Below are positions 33,972 through 42,652 of a stretch of 64,000 nt of DNA, in pieces. This DNA is from Kingella potus. Lineage in GTDB: Bacteria; Pseudomonadota; Gammaproteobacteria; Burkholderiales; Neisseriaceae. A program made the translations under genes and the position numbers. Numbering within the stretch: the stretch's first letter is position 1; each line of letters begins with the position of its first letter. The DNA lies in contig NZ_UGJJ01000003.1 of NCBI RefSeq assembly GCF_900451175.1, positions 62,001 to 126,000 on the forward strand, in the 5' to 3' direction. The notes under the pieces were generated by a model. It did no database searches, was not told the origin of the DNA, and worked only from the letters and a program-made list of their open reading frames with translations.

Positions 33972-34023
33972 TGGGCAAACAATGGGGCGGCATCGGATAA
34001 GCCGCCCGCCGCAGGCATGGTTT

Positions 34024-34126
34024 TTATTCTGCCTCTTCTTGTTCCAGCATTTTTTTGGCCTCTTCTGCTTGTTTCGTCAATTCTTTTGACACCTTCAAAA
34101 TATCCGCATTGCCAAGCCAAAATCTT
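34024..34126 (-). pseudogene. C-terminal remnant of an unknown gene
   Basis: On the minus strand a 34-codon open stretch (FWLGNADILKVSKELTKQAE and onwards, ending in EEAE) has the look of a helical protein tail, but it is preceded by an in-frame stop and lacks a start and ribosome site. It is read as debris of a deleted gene. Too short to identify. Confidence 0.35.
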
Positions 34127-34167
34127 TATAGTTTGATGCTGATTTTCAGGCTGCTTTTCTATCTGCC

Positions 34168-34595
34168 TTACGCCAATTCTTCATGCACCATTTCGCGCAC
34201 CGCGCCCGCATCATCTATCAATTCAATGCCAATCGCATCTATGCCGTCGCGCTGCAATTGTTCAAACGGAATCGTCCCGCCGTTCGCCAGCCTGACACGG
34301 CCGCTTTCATCGCAGAAATCATCACGTTATTCTTCGTAATCAATGTTGTAAAACACGCTGACACGGATTTGGTACAGCCGGCCGTCCAAGTCTTGCAGCG
34401 GGCGGTTATCGATTTGCGCCGGACTGTATTCGTCGCACAGCATGGCGTTGTAGCCGTGTAATGCGCCGTCAAACAGCACGGCTTCGCTGCCGCTGGCGGG
34501 ATCGACGGCAAGCATTTTGGCGGGTGCCTGCTCGGTGGCAAGCAGGCAATCTACACTTGCGGTCTTTCCGTTTGTTTATTTTCGGCTTCGATCAT
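34168..34595 (-). pseudogene. Disrupted hypothetical gene (frameshift plus internal stop)
   Basis: The ATG at 34595 overlaps the stop of the upstream gene (ATGA). The first frame (MIEAENKQTERPQV) hits TAG at 34551-34553. From about 34570 another frame continues the protein (VDCLLATEQAPAKMLAVDP, LFDGALHGYNAMLCDEYSPA, GRLYQIRVSVFYNIDYEE), stops at TAA 34327-34329, and then the same frame resumes (DDFCDESGRVRLANGGTIPF, IDAIGIELIDDAGAVREMVH) to a final stop at 34168. One frameshift and one nonsense change thus split a gene of about 140 codons. Family unknown. Confidence 0.65.
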
Positions 34596-34867
34596 ATCGG
34601 TTTATTGCCTTTAAACACTGAAAAATTCTCCAATTTTGCCCCTTTGCTCAAAATATGTCTTATGGCAGATTTCAAGGTGGCAAATTCATTGATTTCTTCT
34701 ATTTCATAATCTTCAGCCTGGTCTAACTTATCCAGCCGTACAGAAGAGTAATAAGTTAAAAAACGGTTGTTATTGTTTTTTATGGCAAATAGTTGGTGAT
34801 GTTCTTTGCCGTCTTTGCAAATAATTTCTTCATAACCTTTGGTTTGTAAATTTTTCAGAATCATCAT
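34592..34867 (-). CDS. AT-rich hypothetical protein
   Basis: A 91-residue protein (MMILKNLQTKGYEEIICKDG...), lysine- and asparagine-rich, with KNNNNRFLTYYSS in the middle and an acidic centre (DQAEDYEIEEINEF). Its base composition is much more AT-rich than the genome around it. Its stop overlaps the start of the disrupted gene downstream, so the two formed an operon, a layout common for small immunity-type genes. No clear ribosome site. No family recognised. Confidence 0.6.
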   Translation of the reverse strand: MMILKNLQTKGYEEIICKDGKEHHQLFAIKNNNNRFLTYYSSVRLDKLDQAEDYEIEEINEFATLKSAIRHILSKGAKLENFSVFKGNKPI

Positions 34868-35327
34868 TTAGTCTTGAACCATATCTATGTGCATTTGGCA
34901 AACCAAGCTGTGCCTGCCTTGATGCTGTCTGAAAAGCTGCCTGAAAAAGGTTTAGTCGGTTGCGCTGGCAGCAAGGGCGGCGGCGTGTCCGGCGGCGGGA
35001 TCGCCGTATGGCTGGGCTTGCCATACGCCGAATTGGAAAACAACGCCTGCGCGGGCCAGTTTGGCGCGGAGGGCGGTTTGTCGGTGGGGCTGGTAAAGGC
35101 AGGCTTCGGTGTGGGGCATTTGGGATTTTGGCTTTGCGGCAGCCTGCACATTCGCTTTCAGGCAGCCTGAAAGCCATTCGGTTTCATACTGCCCGCTTTG
35201 TGCCGGCGCATTGTCCTGCGTTTTCCGGCATAGGCTTGGGGGCGACGCCACGATGATGTATTCGATAGAATCGGTTTGATGGGGTGTTTCCGTAACGGGA
35301 GGCCGTCTGAAAAACAGGAAAAACGTT
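34868..35327. other. 460-bp stretch without a convincing gene
   Basis: Open frames exist on both strands but overlap each other, lack ribosome sites and have biased composition, so none is called. It contains an exact AG-king DUS at 35160-35171, a near AG-sim/king DUS around 34943 (AAGCTGCCTGAA) and an AG-DUS pair at 35300-35338. Possibly decayed DNA from a Kingella- or Simonsiella-like donor. Confidence 0.5.
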
Positions 35328-35654
35328 TCAGACGGCCTGTTCGGGCTTTTTCGCAAACAAAACCACACGGTTGCCGTAATGGTGTTTGCCGTTGATGAGA
35401 ATTTGGCAGGCCGTGCCGAGCAGATGCCATGCGGTGCCTATTTTGACGGTAATGCTTACGCCGTTTTCTTCATATTCCAACCACAGCCCCGCTACAGAAG
35501 AGAGCTTGGCCGACGCCATCGCCACTTCGCGCCCATGCACTTTCCTGCCGTTGATGTATATCGTTTCGCCGCTTTTTTCAAAATTCCAAAAATTATGCAC
35601 CTCAATCTCGATGCCCCGATATGCGGTTTTCCATGTTTTTTCAAATGTTTTCAT
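35328..35654 (-). CDS. Hypothetical protein whose stop codon lies in a DUS
   Basis: A 108-residue soluble protein (MKTFEKTWKTAYRGIEIEVH...) with a predicted beta-rich pattern (GETIYINGRKV, VSITVKIGTAWHL, CQILINGKHHYGNRVVLF). It ends Q-A-V-stop, where GCC GTC TGA is the DUS core, so the uptake sequence provides the last codons and the stop. It overlaps a possible 44-codon gene upstream by 14 bases. Family not recognised. Confidence 0.65.
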   Translation of the reverse strand: MKTFEKTWKTAYRGIEIEVHNFWNFEKSGETIYINGRKVHGREVAMASAKLSSVAGLWLEYEENGVSITVKIGTAWHLLGTACQILINGKHHYGNRVVLFAKKPEQAV

Positions 35655-35775
35655 GTGTGTGCCTATTTAAATGCCGTTTGTATGCGGCTTCCGTCAGTTT
35701 CAATGTCTCTGCAAGGTCGTTGTCCGTGTGGTCGCTCAGGCGGCGGGCGGGACGGATTTCTGTGTCGTGGTTCAT
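35641..35775 (-). CDS. Possible 44-residue protein overlapping the next gene
   Basis: From the ATG at 35775 the minus strand encodes MNHDTEIRPARRLSDHTDND followed by LAETLKLTEAAYKRHLNRHT and a short tail, ending at 35641. It is charged and helical in look. The next gene starts inside its last codons, which would allow coupled translation. No good ribosome site, so it may instead be leader DNA. Confidence 0.35.
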   Translation of the reverse strand: MNHDTEIRPARRLSDHTDNDLAETLKLTEAAYKRHLNRHTHENI

Positions 35776-35831
35776 ATCGTTCTATACAGAGGCCGTCTGA
35801 AAACTGCTTGGGCAGGATACGGCTGCCTGCT

Positions 35832-36140
35832 TCACACTTCGGCATACAGCAAGACAAACGCCGCCGTTGCCACCAGCAGCATAGACAGCGAAAACAGGTA
35901 TTCCGCCAAGCGCACCAGGCGTGCGTAGTAACGCTGTTCGTCATTTTTCTGCGCCAGATAGCCAATCACCACCACCAGCAAAAAGCCGATAGACGAAAAC
36001 AAAAACAAGTCGTCTGAAATCATTTCGCTGAATTTTATGGATTGCTTGGCGGCCAAAATGCCGACAATAGCCAAGCCCATGCCGGCAATGGTGCTGCTGG
36101 TGGAAATCAGCGTGTTCAGCGATTGGGGGTTTTGTGCCAT
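35832..36140 (-). CDS. Small hypothetical membrane protein
   Basis: 102 residues with three hydrophobic segments: STIAGMGLAIVGILAA, DLFLFSSIGFLLVVVIGYLA and EYLFSLSMLLVATAAFVLLY, linked by a charged loop (QKNDEQRYYARLVR). AGGAATACCC lies just upstream of the start, a good ribosome site. No family recognised. It is followed, toward lower coordinates, by an AG-DUS and the two small genes above. Confidence 0.65.
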   Translation of the reverse strand: MAQNPQSLNTLISTSSTIAGMGLAIVGILAAKQSIKFSEMISDDLFLFSSIGFLLVVVIGYLAQKNDEQRYYARLVRLAEYLFSLSMLLVATAAFVLLYAEV

Positions 36141-36255
36141 GGGTATTCCTTATTTCAATATCGGCAGCAGGCCGGAGGGCTGGCTAATCCGGCGGCTCTG
36201 AGCCAAGCCGTGCGTGCTTTTTTGTCGGGTTGGGCAACCCAAACCGTGTTTGCTT

Positions 36256-36267
36256 TTCAGGTAGCCT
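36256..36267. repeat. Eikenella-dialect DUS
   Basis: TTCAGGTAGCCT is the exact complement of AGGCTACCTGAA, the DUS dialect known from Eikenella. It lies in the gene-free stretch 36141-36325 between a hypothetical membrane gene and polA. Confidence 0.8.
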
Positions 36268-36325
36268 TTGGGGCATGAGTGTACGCACTAACAACGGGGC
36301 TGCGTTTAAAAACAGATAACGTCCG

Positions 36326-39124
36326 TCAATGCGCCTCTTCCCAATTTCCCCCCACGCCCACTTCCGCCACCAGCGGTACGTCCAGCGCATTTCCGGCTGC
36401 GGCGGCCATGATTTCGGGCAGCTTCTGCTTCACCAAATCCAGCTCGTTTGCGGGCACTTCCAACACCAGCTCGTCGTGCACCTGCATGATGAGTTTGCTT
36501 TTGAGGCCGTCTGAAACGAGCCAGCGGCTGACGGCGGTCATGGCGCGTTTGATGAGGTCGGAGGCCGTGCCCTGCATGGGGGCGTTGATGGCGGCGCGTT
36601 CTGCGCCGGCGCGGGCGTTGGCGTTTTTGGCGCGGATGTCGGGCAGATAGAGGCGGCGGCCGAACAGGGTTTCGACGTAGCCTTGGGCGGCGGCCTGTTC
36701 TTTGGTGCGCTGCATGTAGTCGGCCACGCCGGGATAGCGGGCGAAATAGCGGTCGATGAAGTTTTTGGCCGAGAGGTTGTCGATGCCCAGCGATTTGGCG
36801 AGGCCGTACTGCCCCATGCCGTAAATCAGGCCGAAGTTGATGGTTTTGGCGTAGCGGCGCTGTTCGGCGCTGACGCTTTCGGGCGGTACGCCGAACACTT
36901 CGGCGGCGGTGCGGCGGTGGATGTCTTCGCCGTTTTTAAAGGCTTCGAGCAGGGTTTTGTCGCCGGAGAGGTGCGCCATGATGCGCAATTCGATTTGGGA
37001 ATAGTCGGCCGATACGATGAAGCTGCCTGCGGGCGCGGTGAAGGCGCGGCGCACGCGGCGGCCTTCTTCGGTGCGGATGGGGATGTTTTGCAGGTTGGGG
37101 TTGTTGCTGGCGAGGCGGCCGGTGATGGCGACGGCTTGGGCGTAGTTGGTGTGTACGCGGCCGCTTTTGGGGCTGACCATTTCGGGCAGCTTGTCGGTGT
37201 AGGTGGATTTGAGTTTGGCCAGGCTGCGGTTTTGCAGGATGATGTTCGGCAGCGGGTAGTCGGGCGCGAGTTGTTCGAGCACGGCTTCGTTGGTGGACAC
37301 GCCGCCCGAGGCGGTTTTTTTCAGGCCTTTGGTGGGAATGCCCATTTTGTCGAACAGGATTTCCTGCAACTGTTTGGGCGAGTTGAGGTTGAACGGCTGT
37401 CCGGCGGTTTCGTAGGCCTGTTTTTCCAGTTCGAGCAGGCGGCGGCCGAGTTCGTGGCTTTGGCGGGCGAGTTCGTTTTTGTCGATTAACACGCCGTTGC
37501 GCTCCATCTCAAACAATACCTGCGCCACGGGCAGCTCCATTTGTTCATACATTTCAAGCTGTTTGGCATCCATCTGCTGTTTCAGCCAGCTTTCGATACG
37601 CAGGGCGAAATCGGCATCTTGGGCGGCGTATTCGGCTGCCTGTTCCAACGCCACGTCGGCAAACGAAATCTGCTTCGCGCCTTTGCCGCACAAGGATTCG
37701 TAGGTAATCGCAGGCAGGCCTAGCCAGCGTTCGGACAATTCGTCCAAACCGTGTCCCAAATGGCTTTCGACGATATACGAGGCCAGCATCGCGTCGCCGG
37801 CAATGCCGTTGAGGGCGATGCCGTAGTTGGCGAAAACGTGTTGGTCGTATTTGAGGTTTTGTCCGATTTTGTGCAGCGCGGGGCTTTCGAGATAGGGTTT
37901 CAGACGGCCTAACACGCTGTCCGAACCAAGCTGTTCCGGCGCGGCGGCGGGGCTGTGGCCGAGCGGGATATACACGGCTTCGCCGGCGGCAAAGGCAATG
38001 CTGATGCCCACGAGCTGCGCGTCCAGCGGGTTGAGGCCGGTGGTTTCGGTGTCGAGGCCGATGCGTTCGGCTTTGGATAATTTGTCCAACACTTCGGCAA
38101 ACTGTGCTTCGGTGGTAACGGCGCGGTAATCGAGCGCGGCGGGCGCGGGGGCGGTGCCGATATTTTCAGGCAAGCGGTTTTCAGGTAGCCCCTGCTCGGC
38201 CAAAGCGGCCTGTTCGCCGACGTATTCCGCGCCGAACAAATCGCCGCTGCCTTCGTGCAGATGCGACTCAGCTTCTTTGAGCCAGGTGCGGAAATTCAGG
38301 CGTTTGAATTCCACCGCCAACTGCGCCCATTTGGGCGTGGTGCGGCGCAGGCTTTCGAGGCCGTCTGAAAGGTCGGCGTGCAGATCGACATCGGTTTTAA
38401 TCGTTACCAAGTCATACGAAAGCGGCAGCATGGGCAGCGCGGCTTGCAGGTTTTCGCCCACTTTGCCCTTGATTTCGGCCGCGTGCGCCATCACGCCTTG
38501 CAGCGTGCCGTATTGTTCCAGCCATTTCACGGCGGTTTTGGGGCCGCATTTTTCCACGCCCGGCACGTTGTCCACTTTGTCGCCCATCAGCGCGAGATAG
38601 TCGCGGATCTGGTCGGGGCGCACGCCGAATTTTTCTTTCACGCCGCCGCAGTCCAGCGTTTCGCCCTTCATGGTGTTTACCAGCGTAACCTTGTCCGACA
38701 CCAGCTGCGCCATGTCTTTGTCGCCCGTGGACACCACCACGCTCCAGCCCGCCGCTTCGCCCTGCACCGCCAGCGTGCCGATTACGTCGTCGGCCTCGAC
38801 TTCGGGCACAACCAGCACCGGCCAGCCCGCCAGCCGCACCAGTTCGGGCAGCATCTGCGCCTGCGGCCGCAATTCGTCGGGCATGGGCGGGCGCGTGGCT
38901 TTGTAGTCGGGAAACATCTTGTGGCGGAAATTGTCGCCCTTGGCATCGAACACCACCGCGCAATATTCGTGCACATAATCGGCACGCAGGCGGCGCAGCA
39001 TGTTCAGCACGCCGTACACCGCCCCCGTGGGCGTGCCGTCGGGCGCGGTGAGCGGCGCCATCGCGTGAAAGGCGCGGTAGAGATAGGAAGAACCGTCGAC
39101 AAGAAGGAGTGTGGGCTGGGTCAT
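36326..39124 (-). CDS. polA: DNA polymerase I
   Basis: Repair and Okazaki-fragment polymerase, 932 residues from the ATG at 39124 (MTQPTLLLVDGSSYLYRAFH). Three domains are intact: 5'-3' flap nuclease (residues about 1-290, with VVSTGDKDMAQLV), 3'-5' proofreading exonuclease (about 330-520; the metal-binding DTE is in RIGLDTETTGLNP) and polymerase (motif A VSADYSQIELRIMAHLSGD, motif B RRYAKTINFGLIYGMGQ, motif C LIMQVHDELVLEVP). The 3'-5' site looks complete. The interdomain linker holds GGGCTACCTGAA on the coding strand, one base from the Eikenella DUS. An AG-DUS follows the start region upstream. Confidence 0.98.
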   Translation of the reverse strand: MTQPTLLLVDGSSYLYRAFHAMAPLTAPDGTPTGAVYGVLNMLRRLRADYVHEYCAVVFDAKGDNFRHKMFPDYKATRPPMPDELRPQAQMLPELVRLAGWPVLVVPEVEADDVIGTLAVQGEAAGWSVVVSTGDKDMAQLVSDKVTLVNTMKGETLDCGGVKEKFGVRPDQIRDYLALMGDKVDNVPGVEKCGPKTAVKWLEQYGTLQGVMAHAAEIKGKVGENLQAALPMLPLSYDLVTIKTDVDLHADLSDGLESLRRTTPKWAQLAVEFKRLNFRTWLKEAESHLHEGSGDLFGAEYVGEQAALAEQGLPENRLPENIGTAPAPAALDYRAVTTEAQFAEVLDKLSKAERIGLDTETTGLNPLDAQLVGISIAFAAGEAVYIPLGHSPAAAPEQLGSDSVLGRLKPYLESPALHKIGQNLKYDQHVFANYGIALNGIAGDAMLASYIVESHLGHGLDELSERWLGLPAITYESLCGKGAKQISFADVALEQAAEYAAQDADFALRIESWLKQQMDAKQLEMYEQMELPVAQVLFEMERNGVLIDKNELARQSHELGRRLLELEKQAYETAGQPFNLNSPKQLQEILFDKMGIPTKGLKKTASGGVSTNEAVLEQLAPDYPLPNIILQNRSLAKLKSTYTDKLPEMVSPKSGRVHTNYAQAVAITGRLASNNPNLQNIPIRTEEGRRVRRAFTAPAGSFIVSADYSQIELRIMAHLSGDKTLLEAFKNGEDIHRRTAAEVFGVPPESVSAEQRRYAKTINFGLIYGMGQYGLAKSLGIDNLSAKNFIDRYFARYPGVADYMQRTKEQAAAQGYVETLFGRRLYLPDIRAKNANARAGAERAAINAPMQGTASDLIKRAMTAVSRWLVSDGLKSKLIMQVHDELVLEVPANELDLVKQKLPEIMAAAAGNALDVPLVAEVGVGGNWEEAH

Positions 39125-39197
39125 GGTAAGGCCGTCTGAAAACAAGAAAATGGGGGATTATAAACCTTAGGGCGCGGCGGCACGCCGCAGGCGGGGT

Positions 39198-40550
39198 TTA
39201 CGGCGAATCAAACAAATCCTGCTGCGCCGTGCCGCCGCTGACGCGCACATCGGCCGCGCCCTCGGCAAAGGTAATGTGCAGCCGCTGCCCCTGTTTGAGC
39301 TGGGCGGCATCGCGCACCACCTGCCCCCGGCTGTTTTTCACTACCGAAAAACCGCGTGCCAGAATGTGCTGCGGCGACACGGCTTCGAGCAGGGCGGCCT
39401 GTTTTTCCAAACGCTGCTTTTTCGCCGCCAGAAGCAGGCTTGTGCCGCGCGTCAAGGCCGTCTGAACAGCATTCAGACGGCCTGCCGCCGCCGCCAAGTC
39501 CGGACGGCCGTGCCGCAGCAGCAGGCTTTGGCGCGACAGCCTTTCCCCGTGCAGGCGCAGGACGGTGCGGGCGGCGGCAGACAGGCGGGCGGCGCATTCC
39601 TCCGTGCGGGTACGCTGCGCATCGAGCTTGCGGCGCGGGTGGCACAGCCTGCGGGCGCACCAGTCGGTACGCTGCGCCGCATCCTGGTAACGGTGCAGCA
39701 CGGCGGCTTGCAGACGGCCGTGCGCCTGAATAATGCGGTGCAGCAGCGCGGCGCGGTCGGGCGCGGCCAGTTCGGCGGCGGCTGTGGGCGTGGGCGCGCG
39801 CAGGTCGGCGGCAAAGTCGGTAAGGGTGAAATCGGTTTCGTGCCCCACCCCGCTGACCACGGGAATACGGCAGGCAGCCACGGCGCGGACAACGGCTTCT
39901 TCGTTAAACGACCACAAATCTTCGATACTGCCGCCGCCACGGCAGACAATCAGCACATCGCACTCGCCGCGCTCCGAAGCCGCGCCGACGGCACGGGCAA
40001 GCTGCGCCGCGCTGTCCGCGCCCTGCACGGCGGCGGGATAGAGGATGACGGGAATGTCGGGGGCGCGGCGTTTGAGCGTGGCGCACACATCGCGCAGGGC
40101 GGCGGCGGCCGGGCTGGTTACAATGCCGATGCGCTGCGGGTCGGCGGGCAGCACCCTTTTGCGTTCGGCGGCAAACAAGCCTTCGGCCTGCAAAGCGGCT
40201 TTGAGCTTTTCGTAGGCCTCGTAAAGCCGCCCCAAGCCTTTGAGGCGCACTTCGTTCACCGTAATCTGAAACTCGCCCCGCGCTTCGTAAATGGAAATGC
40301 GGCCGCACACTTCGATATGGTCGCCCTCTTTGAGCGCGGCAAACCGCTGCGCCACACCTTTGAACATGGCGCAGCGCACTTGGGCGCGGCTGTCTTTGAG
40401 CGAAAAATAATAATGCCCGCTGGCGGCGCGGGTCAGATTGGACACCTCGCCGCCCACCCACAGGCCGGAGAGGTGTTCTTCCAGCAGGTTGCGGGCAGCG
40501 GCATTGAGTTCGGAAACGGTGAGTGCGGCGGCGGAAAACAAGTCGGACAT
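39198..40550 (-). CDS. xseA: Exodeoxyribonuclease VII large subunit
   Basis: Single-strand-specific exonuclease subunit acting with small subunit XseB (not in the window). 450 residues from the ATG at 40550 (MSDLFSAAALTVSELNAAAR). N-terminal OB-fold residues about 10-105 (LWVGGEVSNLTRAASGHYYF), then the catalytic domain with RIGIVTSPAAAALRDV, CDVLIVCRGGGSIEDLWSFN and IPVVSGVGHETDFTLTDFAAD, followed by a coiled-coil-like Arg/Leu/Ala-rich region. It is immediately upstream of polA on the same strand, 73 bp apart, so both are repair genes and may share a transcript. Confidence 0.96.
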   Translation of the reverse strand: MSDLFSAAALTVSELNAAARNLLEEHLSGLWVGGEVSNLTRAASGHYYFSLKDSRAQVRCAMFKGVAQRFAALKEGDHIEVCGRISIYEARGEFQITVNEVRLKGLGRLYEAYEKLKAALQAEGLFAAERKRVLPADPQRIGIVTSPAAAALRDVCATLKRRAPDIPVILYPAAVQGADSAAQLARAVGAASERGECDVLIVCRGGGSIEDLWSFNEEAVVRAVAACRIPVVSGVGHETDFTLTDFAADLRAPTPTAAAELAAPDRAALLHRIIQAHGRLQAAVLHRYQDAAQRTDWCARRLCHPRRKLDAQRTRTEECAARLSAAARTVLRLHGERLSRQSLLLRHGRPDLAAAAGRLNAVQTALTRGTSLLLAAKKQRLEKQAALLEAVSPQHILARGFSVVKNSRGQVVRDAAQLKQGQRLHITFAEGAADVRVSGGTAQQDLFDSP

Positions 40551-40759
40551 GGCTGTCGGGCGGGGACAAAAGCCGCGGATTATACGGGAAACCGCCGCTG
40601 CGGACGGCTGAGGCCGGACAAAATAAAAAATCTGCCGCCTCCGCCAAGCCTTAGTCCGGCAAGGGAGCGGCCTAAGGCATTGGAAAAACCATGCAGGACA
40701 AATCCGTCCCATACGCCGTGCCGCCTGCGGCCTTGTATCTTTCCGATTTTGTTCCGCTA

Positions 40760-40765
40760 TATAAT
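40760..40765 (+). promoter_or_regulatory. Candidate -10 element upstream of the flavoprotein gene
   Basis: Perfect TATAAT in the 449-bp spacer 40551-40999. No -35 hexamer at good spacing. Two DUS hairpins (40785-40815 and 40929-40968) lie between it and the start codon at 41000, so either this promoter reads through them or another lies closer. Confidence 0.35.
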
Positions 40766-40784
40766 GCGCCGCCTTCCCGCACGG

Positions 40785-40968
40785 AGGCCGTCTGAAAACC
40801 GTTTTCAGACGGCCTCATCCTTTTCCCGCCTGCCGCGCCGCAATATGCAACGCACCCCGCCCCCCGCGCACGGCACGCAAAACAGCCTTTGCCGCAGCGG
40901 TCGCAGGCTCTGTCCGCCGGCGGCATTGAGGCCGTCTGAAAACACAAAAGCCGTTTTTCAGACGGCCT
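40785..40968. repeat. Two DUS hairpins upstream of the flavoprotein gene
   Basis: Inverted pairs at 40785-40815 (four-base core loop with AACCG/CGTT extension) and 40929-40968. The first has the terminator-like AG...CT arrangement. Confidence 0.75.
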
Positions 40969-40999
40969 CTGCTTAAAAACAAAACACACCCGTTCCGCC

Positions 41000-42601
41000 A
41001 TGCCCCTTACCCGCCGACAATTCCTCGCCTCCTCCGCCGTCATGGCCGCCGCTTCCGCCGCCTCGTGGCGGCTTTGGCGGCCGCAGCTTCCCCCCGTTAC
41101 CGTCAGCCGCCCCGGCCTGCCGCTGGGACACGCCCTGCGCGACGGTGGCCTCCCCGCCCGCCCCTCCCGCACCGTCCGCTGCGACACCCTGATACTCGGC
41201 AGCGGCGCAGCCGCCCTCTCCGCCCTCTGGTATCTCGTCCGCCACGGCAAACGCGACATCCTGCTGGCCGAAGGCTTGGAGCGCAACGGCAACAACGCCG
41301 GCTTCTACCATACGGGACTCGCCGCCCCCACAGGCGCGCACTACCTCGCCCTGCCCTCCCAGGAAAGCACATATGTGCGCCAAATGCTTGCCGACCTGGG
41401 GATTATGGCAAACGGCGTATTCAACGAAACCGACCTGGTTCACGCCCCGCAGGAACGCCTGCTCTACCGGGGAAAATGGCAGGAACACCTGCTGCCGCAA
41501 AACGATGCCGACAGCCGCCGCTTTTTCGCCCTCACAGGCCGTCTGAAAACCGCCTACGGCAGCGACGGCCGCAAAATCTTCGCCATTCCCGTCGCCCTCT
41601 CCTCGCAAGACGGAAACTGGCGGCGGCTCGACACCCTCACCTTCGCCCGCTGGCTGCAAAACGAAGGCTACCGCTCCCCCACCCTGCTCTGGTATCTCGA
41701 CTACTGCTGCCGCGACGACTACGGGCGCGGCATAGCCGACGTGTCCGCCTTTGCCGGCCTGCATTATTTCTGCGCACGCGGCCAACACGCCGACACCGTG
41801 CTTACCTGGCCCGACGGCCTCGCCCACCTCTCCGAAGCCCTGCGCCGCCATTGCGGCCTGCGCCCGCTTGCCGCCCCGCCGCAAGGCAGCGAATGGCATT
41901 TCGACACCCCCGCCTCGTGGGATGCGTCCGCCGTCAAAATCGAAAAGCGCGGCGGCCGCGTGTCCGTCCTGCTGCGCCACAACGCCAACGGCGATACCGT
42001 TCTGGCCGACGCACGGCAGGTCATCTGCGCCATCCCGCCGGAAGTCGCGGCGCACATCGTTGCCGACGCGGCGCAATACGGCCTGAGGCCGTCTGAAACC
42101 GCCCCGTGGCTGGTGGGCAACTTCATCCTCAACCGTTTTCCGAAAGAACGCGGGGAAAGCGGGCCCGCATGGGACAACGTCGTCTTCGGCAGCCCCCACC
42201 TCGGCTACGTCGCCGCCGGCAACCAACTCATCCGCACCGCCAAGCCGCCGCGCACCGTCTTCACCTCCTACACCGCCCCCAACCACGACACCGAACGCAA
42301 CATCCGCCGCCACCTGCTCGAAGCCGGCAGCGGCGACCTGCTGCACTACGCCGCCCACGACCTGCTGCAAGCCTACGGCAGCGGCTTCTGGCGCAGCGTC
42401 GAAGCCGTGTTCCTCACCGTACGCGGCCACGGCATGGCGGTTCCCCGCCCCGGCTACCTCACCGACCCCGCCCTGCTGCGCCTGCGGCAAAACCGCCCCC
42501 CGCTCGTCTTCGCCCACAGCGGCATGAGCGGCTACTCCGTATTCGAAGAAGCCGCCTACTGGGGCGTGGAAGCCGCCCGCCAAACCATAGAGGCCGTCTG
42601 A
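41000..42601 (+). CDS. Tat-exported FAD-dependent oxidoreductase
   Basis: A 533-residue flavoprotein. A twin-arginine signal (TRRQFLASSAVMAAASAA) sends it folded to the periplasm. The FAD-binding Rossmann motif follows at about residue 64: LILGSGAAALSALWYLVRHG with the acidic end in LLAEG. Overall it resembles NAD(P)-binding/amine-oxidase-like proteins, with a C-terminal FAD contact near GMSGYSVFEEAAYWGVEAAR. The substrate is not deducible. The reading frame ends E-A-V-stop inside AGGCCGTCTGAA (42591-42602), so the DUS supplies the stop codon. No clear partner genes are adjacent. Confidence 0.82.
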   Translation: MPLTRRQFLASSAVMAAASAASWRLWRPQLPPVTVSRPGLPLGHALRDGGLPARPSRTVRCDTLILGSGAAALSALWYLVRHGKRDILLAEGLERNGNNAGFYHTGLAAPTGAHYLALPSQESTYVRQMLADLGIMANGVFNETDLVHAPQERLLYRGKWQEHLLPQNDADSRRFFALTGRLKTAYGSDGRKIFAIPVALSSQDGNWRRLDTLTFARWLQNEGYRSPTLLWYLDYCCRDDYGRGIADVSAFAGLHYFCARGQHADTVLTWPDGLAHLSEALRRHCGLRPLAAPPQGSEWHFDTPASWDASAVKIEKRGGRVSVLLRHNANGDTVLADARQVICAIPPEVAAHIVADAAQYGLRPSETAPWLVGNFILNRFPKERGESGPAWDNVVFGSPHLGYVAAGNQLIRTAKPPRTVFTSYTAPNHDTERNIRRHLLEAGSGDLLHYAAHDLLQAYGSGFWRSVEAVFLTVRGHGMAVPRPGYLTDPALLRLRQNRPPLVFAHSGMSGYSVFEEAAYWGVEAARQTIEAV

Positions 42602-42630
42602 AAACCCATATACAGCCTTTCAGACGGCCT
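42591..42630 (+). terminator. DUS hairpin that includes the stop codon of the flavoprotein gene
   Basis: AGGCCGTCTGAA (42591-42602, containing TGA at 42599-42601) pairs with TTCAGACGGCCT (42619-42630). Confidence 0.7.
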
Positions 42631-42652
42631 CTCGGCTTGATATGGCGTAAAA

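Noticed and set aside
34874..35170. 98-codon plus-strand frame and overlapping minus-strand frames
   Set aside because: Frames on both strands are equally long and biased, with no ribosome site; not called as genes.
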